Shown here: piece after piece, positions 56,201 through 64,000 of the stretch | How the letters are laid out: every line of letters starts with the position of its first letter | Position numbering within the stretch: position 1 is the stretch's first letter | From: Microbulbifer thermotolerans | GTDB taxonomy: Bacteria; Pseudomonadota; Gammaproteobacteria; Pseudomonadales; Cellvibrionaceae | NCBI RefSeq assembly: GCF_900112305.1 | Contig: NZ_FOKT01000004.1 | Span: 62,001 to 126,000 of the forward strand | Length of the DNA: 64,000 nt | Reading direction: 5' to 3' | Notes under the pieces: generated by a model | The model's database searches: none | Seen by the model: only the letters and a program-made list of their open reading frames with translations | What the model was told of the DNA's origin: nothing | Program-made: the position numbers and the translations under genes

Positions 56201-56469
56201 TAATTCAGCTGCAGGATCAAATTCCCGACCTGATACTGCTCGATATTGAAATGCCGCGCATGGATGGCTTTGAGGTGGCGCGGCATATCCGTGGAAACCA
56301 GCGGCTGAGAGATATTCCGATCGTGATGATCACTTCCCGAACAGGCAGTAAACACCGCGACTACGCCTTGTCGTTAGGCGTAAATCATTATTTGGGTAAG
56401 CCCTATCAGGAAGAGGTCTTATTGGAAACGATCCGGGAATATACCGGCGAGGCGGCGGCCAGCGGCTGA
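50218..56469 (+). CDS. chpA: Hybrid histidine kinase/phosphorelay ChpA (PilL)
   Basis: 2083 residues from GTG 50218 (TGAGGA upstream). CheA-like core kinase of the Chp system. An N-terminal helical region includes a degenerate Hpt-like site at H56 (HQVHGS). Three canonical Hpt domains follow, with H709 (HTLKGSGRM), H865 (HTLKGSAHM) and H1310 (HTFKGGARM), separated by acidic linkers. Then come a CheA dimerisation helix pair (about 1470-1600), HATPase (NAVDHGIEAPEVR), CheW domain and a C-terminal receiver with D2009 (LLDIEMPRMDG). Pseudomonas ChpA is about 2470 residues with more transfer domains, so this is a reduced version. Confidence 0.93.
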   Translation: MSHDNPNFLALGWLTGEINDTLAQARQQLEAFASASTEGASAADNGLLKHCLELIHQVHGSLHMAELSGAAMLAEEMEQLVQALAGGEVENSDETREFLMRALLELPLYLEKVSFQRRDNPILLLPLLNDLRAVRRERLITEGALFAPDLSPLEQVRGKRQALTGNNAKLQELVGKLRKMYHVAGAGLIRDVNSKESLAYLVKVAEKMSLLYSGSVRRPLWEILLGIFEAVAEHRISVMPALRQLLRRIDVEFRLLAGRGAKVLDARLDRDLVRNLLFYVYLAGPNGPRCQALYQTYALDKAVPGTPRPDTENALAMGPEALGTAVEALREELRLVREALEPETASTERPPLSDTAAIAKRVADTLGVLGLENQRARARTVYECLRDAARGQDVDELLLRAAGDLVQLDTALASTAARNKQVNDDQPLMGDATNTVLREARLALEVVKEAVVEYIASHWDISYLSRVPERLQEVCGGLEMVGYQRAGKIVDACKRYVSERLIEAEEQPEWKLLDTLADAITSVEYYLERRSDGIEDADMLLALAEDSVATLGFAVTDEALEIEAEPLSVGDAATADETEATADFIAELPDEPVQEPISAAETTAVEEGDYTAELQLAGTQPTAVETVEFESESEPDTTLSADADAHAEPVETAPAASLDDDDNLIDDEIVEIFLEESAEVLETIGQYFPQWAANFGNRDALVEFRRGFHTLKGSGRMVEAVEVGELAWAVENMLNRVIDDTVQPTRAHVELVEQVRRKLPSMIEGFRLRTGDPDPQRTAQLEAWAQQLANGEEPEDLLAASESQMPEIPAAEEAADAGEDIDQLWEIFAQEAETHLAVVDEFLAEMRDAAPLYDVPSDPMHRALHTLKGSAHMAEVTAVAQLVAPLERFAKELRTYQVSIDADIFELFSDGADYVRRALEQIRAGEAPVIEKSEQFLARVAELQERSVGQMIREREANQPKSVDPQLLAVIMADGMKVLLDADQMLKQWRSNPADKSLLAPVAEELQVLEEAASRAQLPTLAELSRLLLNVYRKVIDGRLEVEPALWSALEEGHSELLDLVDAVAAAQDLPEVSEAVGEALRYLAQGDNVSSEEDDYDLAELGIDSTDIPVAQAEEEAPVASVAASDDSGDWGLDGLLAAEADHMPATEDEQRTTPAAEENALVPPVAEAVEPAAVITTEEVGGLDTDGRDEAGVFGDLSFDDLLIADGQSSAPSAVEGSETPLEEQVTPAAPMAEEPASTVAEVRQPVADTSPSDDELQKLLADIDPDVVEVFLEEAGDLVDELEELIQEWEQAPADQSQAEALKRVLHTFKGGARMAGVMGLGEVAHRFETVIEGMQGKAEPSMEFFADAHAIYDRIAAGVETVRAWMGGEQLDAFAQLLSTTWADAQMAEDTAPAGYQETPEVTPVLDEPRQAAEITDTTPEPPAEQPPQAVPAPRDEPPSNVLPFIRKKAGVSERESGAGVRNQPQEMVRVAAELLEELVNLAGETSISRSRLEEQISEFGLALDEMDSTLQRLNEQLRRLDMETEAQILFRQEQLAEQDDDFDPLEMDRYSSIQQLSRSLLESTSDLMELRATLGNKARDTETLLLQQSRVNTELQEGLMRSRMVPFSRLVPRLRRIVRQVSAELGKQVDLVFSNVEGELDRSMLERMVAPLEHMLRNAVDHGIEAPEVRAAAGKPERGRISVALEREGSEVVLSISDDGAGINLMKVREKAIERGLMRPDAELSNNEILQFILQAGFSTADKVTQISGRGVGMDVVSAEIKQIGGTVHINSQAGQGTEFIVRLPFTVSVNRALMVKIGEDLFALPLNTIEGIVRLSPFELEHYYRTEGAHFEYAGEPYEVSYFGTLLKSGARPKLDGRDMQLPVLLVRSEGHAMALQVDAIMGSREIVVKSLGPQFAGVQGVSGATVTGDGTVVVILDPHALLRRQAAQLARPDVAKLESKPQVLPEPEERQLKVMVVDDSVTVRKVTSRFLEREGYLVTTAKDGQDAVIQLQDQIPDLILLDIEMPRMDGFEVARHIRGNQRLRDIPIVMITSRTGSKHRDYALSLGVNHYLGKPYQEEVLLETIREYTGEAAASG

Positions 56470-56501
56470 CAGCCCATCAGTAAACGGAAAAGAGATTGGC
56501 G

Positions 56502-56984
56502 ATGAGTGAAGTGAAAGCGCTGTCGGTGGATGTGCCCCAGGAGCTGAGCAGTCTGTTGCTGCCGTTGGCGGATGGCCAGCTGCTGGTGCCTGTGGACACC
56601 TTGTCGGAAGTCATTGCCATGCAGACGCCAGTGGCAGCCTACGACGCTCCGGCTTGGTATCTGGGGGAGCTCAACTGGCGCGAGCAGCGGCTGCCACTGT
56701 TGTCCTTCGAAGTAATGCGGGGAGGGTCATTGGCGGCTGTCAGTGAAAGTGGGCGTATCGCTGTATTGAACAGCGGCAATCCCGGAGGTGACCTGCCGTT
56801 TCTTGCCCTGGTGCTCGCGGGTACGCCGCGTTTGGTGCGGGTAACTCCGGAAGAATTGGCGCGCCGCGATCAACCTTGTCACCAGGGAGAGCTGATGCAT
56901 GTGGCTCTATCTGGAGAAGAAGCCGTGATTCCAGATCTGACTGGACTCGAACGGGCTTGTCTGCAGTATCGCAATAATCGTTGA
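56502..56984 (+). CDS. chpC: CheW-like protein ChpC
   Basis: 160 residues from ATG 56502 (an in-frame TTG lies two codons earlier). A CheW domain with LLLPLADGQLLVPVDTLSEVIAM, WYLGELNWREQRLPLLSFE and a C-terminal PDLTGLERACL. ChpC is the accessory CheW of the Chp system and links extra receptors to ChpA. It closes the pil-chp operon in this genome; chpB between chpA and chpC is missing. Confidence 0.85.
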   Translation: MSEVKALSVDVPQELSSLLLPLADGQLLVPVDTLSEVIAMQTPVAAYDAPAWYLGELNWREQRLPLLSFEVMRGGSLAAVSESGRIAVLNSGNPGGDLPFLALVLAGTPRLVRVTPEELARRDQPCHQGELMHVALSGEEAVIPDLTGLERACLQYRNNR

Positions 56985-57073
56985 CCCCCCTTAACACCGT
57001 TCAATTTCGGTACCTGATTCGCGAATGCCCTCTCCACGCAGGGCACTGAGCCCGCAAAGAACTGCACGGGCGG

Positions 57074-57104
57074 GTCGGAGAGGTGGGTAGCTCTGCTCTC
57101 CGAC
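57074..57104. terminator. Hairpin between chpC and the PBP1A gene
   Basis: GTCGGAGAG / CTCTCCGAC form a perfect 9-bp stem with a 13-base loop directly next to the PBP1A stop codon. It lies between convergent genes and probably ends both transcripts; plus-strand sequence continues TTAAAA without a T-run. Confidence 0.6.
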
Positions 57105-59750
57105 TTAAAACAGCTCTTCCGGTAATGCTTTTTCCTGTTGCTCGTCGTTAGCTGCGTCCTTGTCATCACCGTTATAAATCGGCTGATAGGCGCTGTAGGT
57201 CTCGCGGCCCGGTATCCGGTCAGCGCGGAAGATCTCGAACATGCCACCGCGGGAAGTGCGCAGGCCGGTTTTCGGATTGATGCGAACAGTAACAATGTCG
57301 TCCGGCTGAGGTAGGTGCCGCTCCGGCAGCCCCTCCAGTGCGGCACTCATAAAGTCGATCCAGATGGGGAGAGCCGCCGAGCCGCCGTACTCATTTTTGC
57401 CCAGCTCGCCATTGGAGTCGAAGCCGACCCAGGTGCTAGTGACCAAGTAGGGGCTGTAGCCGGAGAACCAGGCATCGCGCGGGCCGTTGGTGGTGCCGGT
57501 TTTGCCGGCGATATCGCCCCGTTTCATCACCAATGCGCGACGACCGGTGCCCTTCTTAATGACGTCCTTCAGGATTGAATCCATGATGTAGGCCGTTTGT
57601 GGTGATATCGCTCGGGGCGCACGGGGGCGCGCCTGTTCCCTGGCTGGATCAAGTGGTGCCGTTGGCAGGGTACGCAATTCAATCGGTTCTTCGTCCGTTG
57701 ACGAGACGTCGCGCTCGAGCTGTGCTTCCAACAGATCCACGGGTTCAAGCGGAAGCTGCTCGCTTCCGGGCTCGGGACAGTTGCGGCACACCGTCAGCGG
57801 CAATGCCTGGTAGGCCAGCTGCCCGTGGACGTCCAACACTTTGTCCACCAGATAGGGTTCGATACGGTAGCCGCCGTTGGCGAAGGTGGCGTAGCCTCGG
57901 GCCACCTCGAGTGGCGTCAGCGCAGAGCTACCCAGGGCGATAGTCAGATTGCGGGCCAGCTTGCTGCGTTCGAACCCAAAGCGCTCGACAAAGCCCAGTG
58001 CATAATCGATACCCAGGGCCTGTAACAGGCGGATGGATACCAAGTTGCGCGATCGGTACAGCGCTTCGCGCAAGCGGATGGGGCCAAGAAAGCGACCGCT
58101 GTCGTTTTCGGGGCGCCACACGTCTTGCAGATTGGTTTCTTCGAAGATAATGGGCGCGTCGTTGATAATGCTGGCGGCGGTATAGCCTTTCTCGATTGCA
58201 GAAGCGTAGATAAACGGCTTGAAGTTGGAGCCGGGCTGGCGCGCCGCCTGGGTAACGCGGTTGAAATGGCTTTGATGGAAATCGTAGCCTCCAACCAGGG
58301 CGCGGATGGCGCCGTCCTCAGGATCTAAAGAAACCAGCGCGCCCTGTGCTTCCGGCACTTGTGCCAAGAGCCATTCCTCGCGCGGCTGAGCGGTTTCCTG
58401 CTCTGCAGAGGCGGGCTCATCACCGACTTCAAAGGGGTCTTCTGCGCCCGCTTCATTCCCAGCTTTCGCCGTTTCGGAGTTCGGCTCGGGTTTTATCTCC
58501 ACACGGCGCAGGCGCACTACATCTCCAGGGGCGAACATTTCCTCGGCTGAGCGCAGGCGTGGCCCTCGGGCGTTTTCGGAAAGGTAAGGGCGGATGCTGT
58601 CCAGGCCGTTTTCCCAGGGTATTTCAACGACACGGCGATCCCGCAGCTGCACCTGCAGCCGCTGTGGCTCAACAGCGGTAACCACTGCAGGTTCAAGTCC
58701 TCCAAGTACTGGGATTTCATTGAGCAGATCAACCAGGAGGTCACTATCTTCCAATAATGCCGCATCCAGGCGCTGTTCCGGGCCGCGGTAGCCGTGACGG
58801 GTGTCGTATGCTTCCAGACCGCGTTGCAGCGCCTTGCGAGCCGTGTCCTGCAGGCGGCTGTCGACGGTGGTGATTATTTGATAGCCATCGGTATAGGCGT
58901 TATCGCCGAAGAGTTCTACCGCTTTCTTGCGCGCCATTTCGGCAACGTAGGGGGCGTCGAGGTCGAGGTCGCGGCCGTGATAGCTAGCGGTAACAGGAGC
59001 TGTAATGGAATTCTTGTAGTCATCCTGATCGATGTATCCCAGCTCCAGCATCCGTTTCAGAATCCAGTTGCGGCGCACCAGGGCCCGGGTGGGGTTGGCA
59101 ATGGGATTATAGGTGGACGGGGCTTTGGGCAGCCCCGCCATCATGGCCCACTGGGCGAGATTGAGTTCATTGATATCACGCCCGTAATACACATGGGCCG
59201 CAGCCTGAAAACCGTAGGCGCGGTTGCCGAGAAAAATTTTATTGATGTAGAGCTCGAGAATTTCGTCTTTACTGAGTTCCTGCTCAATCTGCAACGACAG
59301 TAGTATTTCATTGAACTTGCGCAGGAACCGCTGTTCGCGGCTGAGGAAGAAGTTTCTTGCCACCTGCATGGTCAGCGTGCTGCCGCCGGACTGGATGGAG
59401 CCCGTTTGCAATAATTGTGATGCAGCTCTCACTAAACCTTTAATAGAGACGCCGTTATGGGAGTAAAATCCTGAGTCCTCGGCGGCGAGTACGGCTTTGA
59501 TAAACAATTCAGGTGTTTGCTCGATCGTGATCGGGTTGCGCCGTTTCTCGCCGAATTCCCCAATCAGCTTCATGTCCTGTGAGTAGATTCGCAACGGTGT
59601 CTGCAGGCGGATATCGCGCAGGCTCTCCACCGATGGCAATCCCGGCTTGAGGTAGAGATAGATACTGGCAAAGGCCATGGCTGTTGCTGCAGCGCCTGCC
59701 AAACAGAGCCAGAGTAGGGACAGCAGGCGATTGCGGGCTTTTTCGGTCAT
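57105..59750 (-). CDS. mrcA: Penicillin-binding protein 1A
   Basis: 881-residue bifunctional class A PBP anchored by one N-terminal helix. The glycosyltransferase domain has the catalytic glutamate E91 (AAEDSGFYSHNG), GGSTLTMQVARNFFL and LNLAQWAMMAGLPKAPS. An OB-like insertion domain precedes the transpeptidase, with nucleophile S508 (GSNFKPF), SRN and K750-T-G-T (GKTGTTNGPRDAWFSGY). It makes and crosslinks peptidoglycan. It faces pilMNOPQ across a shared promoter region, the conserved ponA-pilM arrangement. Confidence 0.96.
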   Translation of the reverse strand: MTEKARNRLLSLLWLCLAGAAATAMAFASIYLYLKPGLPSVESLRDIRLQTPLRIYSQDMKLIGEFGEKRRNPITIEQTPELFIKAVLAAEDSGFYSHNGVSIKGLVRAASQLLQTGSIQSGGSTLTMQVARNFFLSREQRFLRKFNEILLSLQIEQELSKDEILELYINKIFLGNRAYGFQAAAHVYYGRDINELNLAQWAMMAGLPKAPSTYNPIANPTRALVRRNWILKRMLELGYIDQDDYKNSITAPVTASYHGRDLDLDAPYVAEMARKKAVELFGDNAYTDGYQIITTVDSRLQDTARKALQRGLEAYDTRHGYRGPEQRLDAALLEDSDLLVDLLNEIPVLGGLEPAVVTAVEPQRLQVQLRDRRVVEIPWENGLDSIRPYLSENARGPRLRSAEEMFAPGDVVRLRRVEIKPEPNSETAKAGNEAGAEDPFEVGDEPASAEQETAQPREEWLLAQVPEAQGALVSLDPEDGAIRALVGGYDFHQSHFNRVTQAARQPGSNFKPFIYASAIEKGYTAASIINDAPIIFEETNLQDVWRPENDSGRFLGPIRLREALYRSRNLVSIRLLQALGIDYALGFVERFGFERSKLARNLTIALGSSALTPLEVARGYATFANGGYRIEPYLVDKVLDVHGQLAYQALPLTVCRNCPEPGSEQLPLEPVDLLEAQLERDVSSTDEEPIELRTLPTAPLDPAREQARPRAPRAISPQTAYIMDSILKDVIKKGTGRRALVMKRGDIAGKTGTTNGPRDAWFSGYSPYLVTSTWVGFDSNGELGKNEYGGSAALPIWIDFMSAALEGLPERHLPQPDDIVTVRINPKTGLRTSRGGMFEIFRADRIPGRETYSAYQPIYNGDDKDAANDEQQEKALPEELF

Positions 59751-59875
59751 GGAAACGCTTCTGTTGTGGGATCTGCCCCGCGGGCGGCTGCACGGGCGGG
59801 GCTCTTCTGAACTTTTTCGGATAATACAATGTTGATTATACGAATATTGTGCGCTGTTACCTATGCAATTGATGG

Positions 59876-59903
59876 TTGCGGCGGTAATTTAAAGTGCTAT
59901 AAC
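59876..59903 (+). promoter_or_regulatory. Putative sigma-70 promoter of pilMNOPQ
   Basis: TTGCGG-N16-TATAAC stands 37 bases before the pilM start in the divergent PBP1A-pilM gap. Spacing and -10 match are good, but it is judged by eye. Confidence 0.5.
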
Positions 59904-59918
59904 ATCAAATTCTCATAA

Positions 59919-61016
<1,098 letters not shown>

Positions 61017-61017
61017 G

Positions 61018-61593
61018 ATGGCGAAGATCAACCTACTCCCCTGGCGTCAGGAATATCGGGCGCAAAAACAGAAAGAGTTCCAACAGGTAGCCGTGTTGGT
61101 GGTAATGGCAGCCGGCTTTTCCCTGTTTCTGTGGATGAAGACCGTCGACGGTCAAATTGCCAATCAAAATGAGCGCAATCAGATACTGCAAACGGAAATC
61201 AATACGCTGAACAAGCAGGTGCGCGAAATCAAGGAGTTGAAGAAGCGCCGGCAGGAGTTGATTGATCGCATGCGCGTGATCCAAGAGTTGCAGGGCAACC
61301 GGCCGCTGGCCGTGCGCTATTTCGATGAGATGGTCCGGGCGGCACCGGAAGGGCTTTGGCTGACCAGCCTGGCGCGCAAAGGTAATGCGGTGCAAATCGC
61401 CGGGGTGGCGGAATCCAACAACCGGGTTTCCTCCTTTATGCGCAATCTGGATCAGTCCGACTGGTATGAAAACCCCAACCTCACGGGAGTGACCGCCAGG
61501 CCTGAATTCGGCGAACAGGCCAGCGCTTTCCAGATGACTGTCAATGTCAGCGGGCGCAAAAAAGACGAAGAACAAGCTGACGCGGGAAATTAA
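61018..61593 (+). CDS. pilN: Type IV pilus assembly protein PilN
   Basis: 191 residues. The N-terminal INLLPWRQEYRAQKQKEF is the conserved PilM-binding motif, followed by one membrane helix (about 21-40), a coiled coil and a periplasmic ferredoxin-like domain. ATG 61018 is one base after the pilM stop, with GGAG just upstream. Confidence 0.95.
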   Translation: MAKINLLPWRQEYRAQKQKEFQQVAVLVVMAAGFSLFLWMKTVDGQIANQNERNQILQTEINTLNKQVREIKELKKRRQELIDRMRVIQELQGNRPLAVRYFDEMVRAAPEGLWLTSLARKGNAVQIAGVAESNNRVSSFMRNLDQSDWYENPNLTGVTARPEFGEQASAFQMTVNVSGRKKDEEQADAGN

Positions 61594-61605
61594 AGGGGCC
61601 CGACC

Positions 61606-62226
61606 ATGGCATTGGAGGATACGCTCAAAAAACTTAACGAGCTCGATATCAACGATATCGATTTCTCGCGCGTGGGAGTCTGGCCTCTGGCCGGGCGCGT
61701 GGCATTGCTGATCGTAATCGCTGCCGTATTGATTGCCGGAGGTTATTACGTCTTGATCAGCGATCGCTATCAACAGCTGGAGCTGGCCGCCAACAAGGAA
61801 CAGGAACTGTTTACACAGTTCGAGCGCAAGTCGTTCGAGGCGGCCAACCTGGATGCCTATCGCGAACAGCTGGCGGAAATGGAAGATATCTTTGGCGCTC
61901 TGTTGAAACAGCTTCCCAAGGACACAGAGGTACCGGGGCTGCTGGAGGATATCGACGAGTATGGCCGCGGCAGTGGGCTCACTATTAAAAAGGTGCAGCT
62001 GGAGAATGAGCAGGTCGGCGAATTTTATGTTGAGCTGCCCATCCGCATCGAGGTGGAAGGCGGTTATCACGAATTTGGGGCTTTCGTCAGCGGTATCGCA
62101 GGTATGCCGCGCATCGTCACCCTGCATGATTTTGATATCAAGACAAGTAAAGACAGCGGTGCATTGCTGAGTATGGTCATCAATGCCAAGACCTATCGCT
62201 ACAAGGATCAGGGGGAAGAGGGATGA
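61606..62226 (+). CDS. pilO: Type IV pilus assembly protein PilO
   Basis: 206 residues: short cytoplasmic N terminus, one membrane helix (about 26-48), a coiled coil, and a periplasmic domain (GLTIKKVQLENEQVGEFYVELPIRIEVEGGYHEFGAFV in parts). It pairs with PilN and contacts PilP in the alignment complex. The stop overlaps the pilP start by ATGA. Confidence 0.95.
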   Translation: MALEDTLKKLNELDINDIDFSRVGVWPLAGRVALLIVIAAVLIAGGYYVLISDRYQQLELAANKEQELFTQFERKSFEAANLDAYREQLAEMEDIFGALLKQLPKDTEVPGLLEDIDEYGRGSGLTIKKVQLENEQVGEFYVELPIRIEVEGGYHEFGAFVSGIAGMPRIVTLHDFDIKTSKDSGALLSMVINAKTYRYKDQGEEG

Positions 62227-62750
62227 TGAAACGCATTGCCCTTGTCTCGGTCCTGCTGACTCTGGCCGGCTGCGCGCTCGACGGCGACCACAGTGACCTG
62301 CGGCAGAAAATGGCCGCGGTTAAACACAAGCCGAAGGGGCAGATAGAACCGATACCTACCTTCACGCCATACAGCCCCTATGTCTACAGTGCGGCCGCTC
62401 AGCGCAGTCCGTTCAGCCGTCCGGTGCTGGAGTCTGAACAGCGGTTGGTGGGGCGCAAGCTCGATGTGGCACCAGACTTAAACCGCCAGCGGGAACTGCT
62501 AGAACGCTTCAATTTTGATGCCTTGTCCATGGTGGGAACCCTGTCCAGGGGCGGCCAGCTCTGGGCGCTGATCGACGACGGCGAGGGTGGTATTCACCGA
62601 ATCACCGTCGGCAATTATCTGGGCAAGAACCACGGGCGGGTGGTCAACGCCTCAGAAACCCAGATTGATGTTTTGGAAATCGTACCGGATGGCACCGGTG
62701 GCTGGATCGAAAGGCCGCGGGCGCTGACTTTGGAAGAGAAGGACAACTGA
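62223..62750 (+). CDS. pilP: Type IV pilus lipoprotein PilP
   Basis: 175-residue inner-membrane lipoprotein with lipobox LAGC (C17), a disordered segment that wraps PilN/PilO, and a beta-sandwich HR domain (MVGTLSRGGQLWALIDDGEGGIHRITVGNYLGKNHGRV in parts) that binds PilQ. It overlaps pilO and is 2 bases before pilQ. Confidence 0.95.
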   Translation: MMKRIALVSVLLTLAGCALDGDHSDLRQKMAAVKHKPKGQIEPIPTFTPYSPYVYSAAAQRSPFSRPVLESEQRLVGRKLDVAPDLNRQRELLERFNFDALSMVGTLSRGGQLWALIDDGEGGIHRITVGNYLGKNHGRVVNASETQIDVLEIVPDGTGGWIERPRALTLEEKDN

Positions 62751-62752
62751 TA

Positions 62753-64000
62753 ATGATCAACACGCAACTCGCCAGGTTAATGGCTCTCTTTCGGGTTCTG
62801 TTGCTCAGTTTGGCGCTGATCCCAGCGGTTTCGTCGGCTCAGGTCAACCAGCTAAACGACATCCAGTTTTCCGAGCTGCCCGGAGGCCGTGTACAGTTGC
62901 GGCTCACGTTCAGTGATCTGCCGCCGGAACCCACCGGATACACTATTGAGCAGCCGGCCCGCATAGTGATGGATTTTGCCGGTGTGGAGAGCGCGCTGCC
63001 AGAGAAAAAGTATTCTTTGGGTATCGGCAGTGCGCGCAGCGCCGTGGTGGTCTCCAGTGAAGACCGCACTCGCCTGATCGTCAATCTGGATCAACTGCCG
63101 GTCTATACCAGCGAACGCAAAGGTAACCAAGTTATCATGGAGATAGGTGCGGACTCCGCGACAACGGCTTCCGTGGCCGCAGCTCCGGTAACGCCAAGCC
63201 ATGATCAGGGCTTGAATCTCGGTGGACAGAAGCAGTTCCGGGCCGCGGGGGATGTGGCCATCCGCAATGTGGATTTCCGCCGCGGTGAAGCGGGTGAAGG
63301 CAAGCTGATAGTGAGTCTTACGGACCCGGCGGTGAATATCGATGTCGAGCGTACCCGCGGCAAGATTATGCTGACTTTTCTCGGCGCGGATTTGCCGGAG
63401 TCTCTGCGCCAGCGTCTGGATGTCACCGATTTTGCGACTCCGGTCAAAACCATCACCGTCGATTATGACGGCCGCAACTCTGTGATTTCGGTGGAGCCCT
63501 CAGGCAGCGATTACGATTACCTGGCCTATCAGGCGGACGGTGAGTATGTGCTGAGCGTCAAACCGCTCACGGTGGCGGAAATACGCGAGAAACAGAAAGA
63601 GTTCCAGTTCACTGGCGAGAAGCTGTCGCTGAACTTCCAAGATATTGAAGTGCGTTCCGTACTGCAGCTGATCGCGGACTTCACTGACCTCAACTTGGTG
63701 GCCAGCGATACAGTCAGTGGCCGAATCACCCTGCGTCTCGACGGTGTACCCTGGGATCAGGCGCTGGATCTGATCCTGAAAGCCAAGGGGCTGGACAAAC
63801 GTCAGGAGGGCAATGTGATTATGGTGGCGCCGGCGGCGGAAATTGCTGAGCGCGAGCGCCAGGAGCTGGAAACTCGCAAGCAGCTTGAAGAGCTGGCTCC
63901 GCTGCATACCGAGTATATCCACGTGCGTTACGCCGACGCGCGCGAACTGTTTACGCTCTTCTCTGGTCAACAGCAGGGTGGTGGATTTAATCAGGGCAAT
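62753..64000 (+). CDS. pilQ: Type IV pilus secretin PilQ (3' end outside window)
   Basis: The first 416 codons of the outer-membrane secretin. A signal peptide ends near VSSAQ. Two AMIN domains (about 35-125 and 160-260) bind peptidoglycan. The secretin N0 domain (FTGEKLSLNFQDIEVRSVLQLIADFTDLNLV in parts, about 280-355) and the start of the N1 domain (LHTEYIHVRYADARELF) follow. Pseudomonas PilQ has 714 residues, so the gate and barrel are beyond the window. ATG 62753 is 2 bases after the pilP stop. Confidence 0.96.
   Translation, partial: MINTQLARLMALFRVLLLSLALIPAVSSAQVNQLNDIQFSELPGGRVQLRLTFSDLPPEPTGYTIEQPARIVMDFAGVESALPEKKYSLGIGSARSAVVVSSEDRTRLIVNLDQLPVYTSERKGNQVIMEIGADSATTASVAAAPVTPSHDQGLNLGGQKQFRAAGDVAIRNVDFRRGEAGEGKLIVSLTDPAVNIDVERTRGKIMLTFLGADLPESLRQRLDVTDFATPVKTITVDYDGRNSVISVEPSGSDYDYLAYQADGEYVLSVKPLTVAEIREKQKEFQFTGEKLSLNFQDIEVRSVLQLIADFTDLNLVASDTVSGRITLRLDGVPWDQALDLILKAKGLDKRQEGNVIMVAPAAEIAERERQELETRKQLEELAPLHTEYIHVRYADARELFTLFSGQQQGGGFNQGN

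Overview
The window is a compact, GC-rich, chromosomal segment of a gammaproteobacterium. Gene content and order resemble Pseudomonas and marine Cellvibrionales. The genus Microbulbifer or a close relative is my best guess. It rests on Pseudomonas-type neighbourhoods (argH/algZ/algR, lysA-dapF-DUF484-xerC, yggS-proC-yggT-metX-metW-rdgB-hemW, ruvX-yqgE-tonB-gshB-pilGHIJ-chpA), a SutA-type RNA-polymerase factor, and a secreted PL6 alginate lyase. No rRNA, tRNA, CRISPR array, prophage or complete insertion sequence was seen.

Layout. 1-5.2 kb: the rep helicase (truncated by the window edge), a DUF3565/YaiI pair, a GNAT acetyltransferase, the transformation helicase comM and ubiK. 5.3-8.6 kb: a nitrogen cluster (TorF-type porin, glnK, amtB, second glnK) behind a candidate sigma-54 promoter with two NtrC-like sites. 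8.9-13.8 kb: sutA, then xerC-DUF484-dapF-lysA-lptM facing cyaY. 13.8-17.2 kb: argH facing the algZ-algR two-component pair. 17.2-28.7 kb: pilU, pilT, yggS-proC-yggT, a dynamin-like GTPase, metX-metW, a DUF4426 gene, rdgB and hemW. 28.9-33.0 kb: trxA, rho, an RRM RNA-binding protein and ubiD. 33.0-37.5 kb: an AT-richer accessory insert with a large PL6 alginate lyase lipoprotein, a 29-residue membrane microprotein and a FadR-type GntR regulator. 37.5-46 kb, all on the minus strand: an alpha/beta hydrolase, hemY-hemX-hemD-hemC, ruvX, yqgE, a TonB-like gene and gshB. 46-57 kb: the Pil-Chp twitching chemosensory operon pilG-pilH-pilI-pilJ-chpA-chpC. 57-64 kb: PBP1A facing pilMNOPQ, with pilQ cut by the window end.

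Functionally the segment is dominated by type IV pili: retraction motors PilT/PilU, the alignment and secretin complex PilMNOPQ, the Chp phosphorelay, the AlgZ/AlgR regulator, a pilus-linked TonB, and ComM for integrating DNA taken up through pili. Next come nitrogen assimilation (GlnK/AmtB), tetrapyrrole synthesis (HemC, HemD, HemX, HemY, HemW) and lysine/arginine/methionine/proline synthesis.

The least ordinary material is a small dispersed inverted-repeat element of about 0.2 kb (copies near 2.4-2.6 kb and 21.97-22.19 kb, related core at 3.3-3.4 kb). Also notable are the alginate-lyase insert with its microprotein and candidate operator, and several structured leaders (rho, RRM gene, pilJ-chpA gap).
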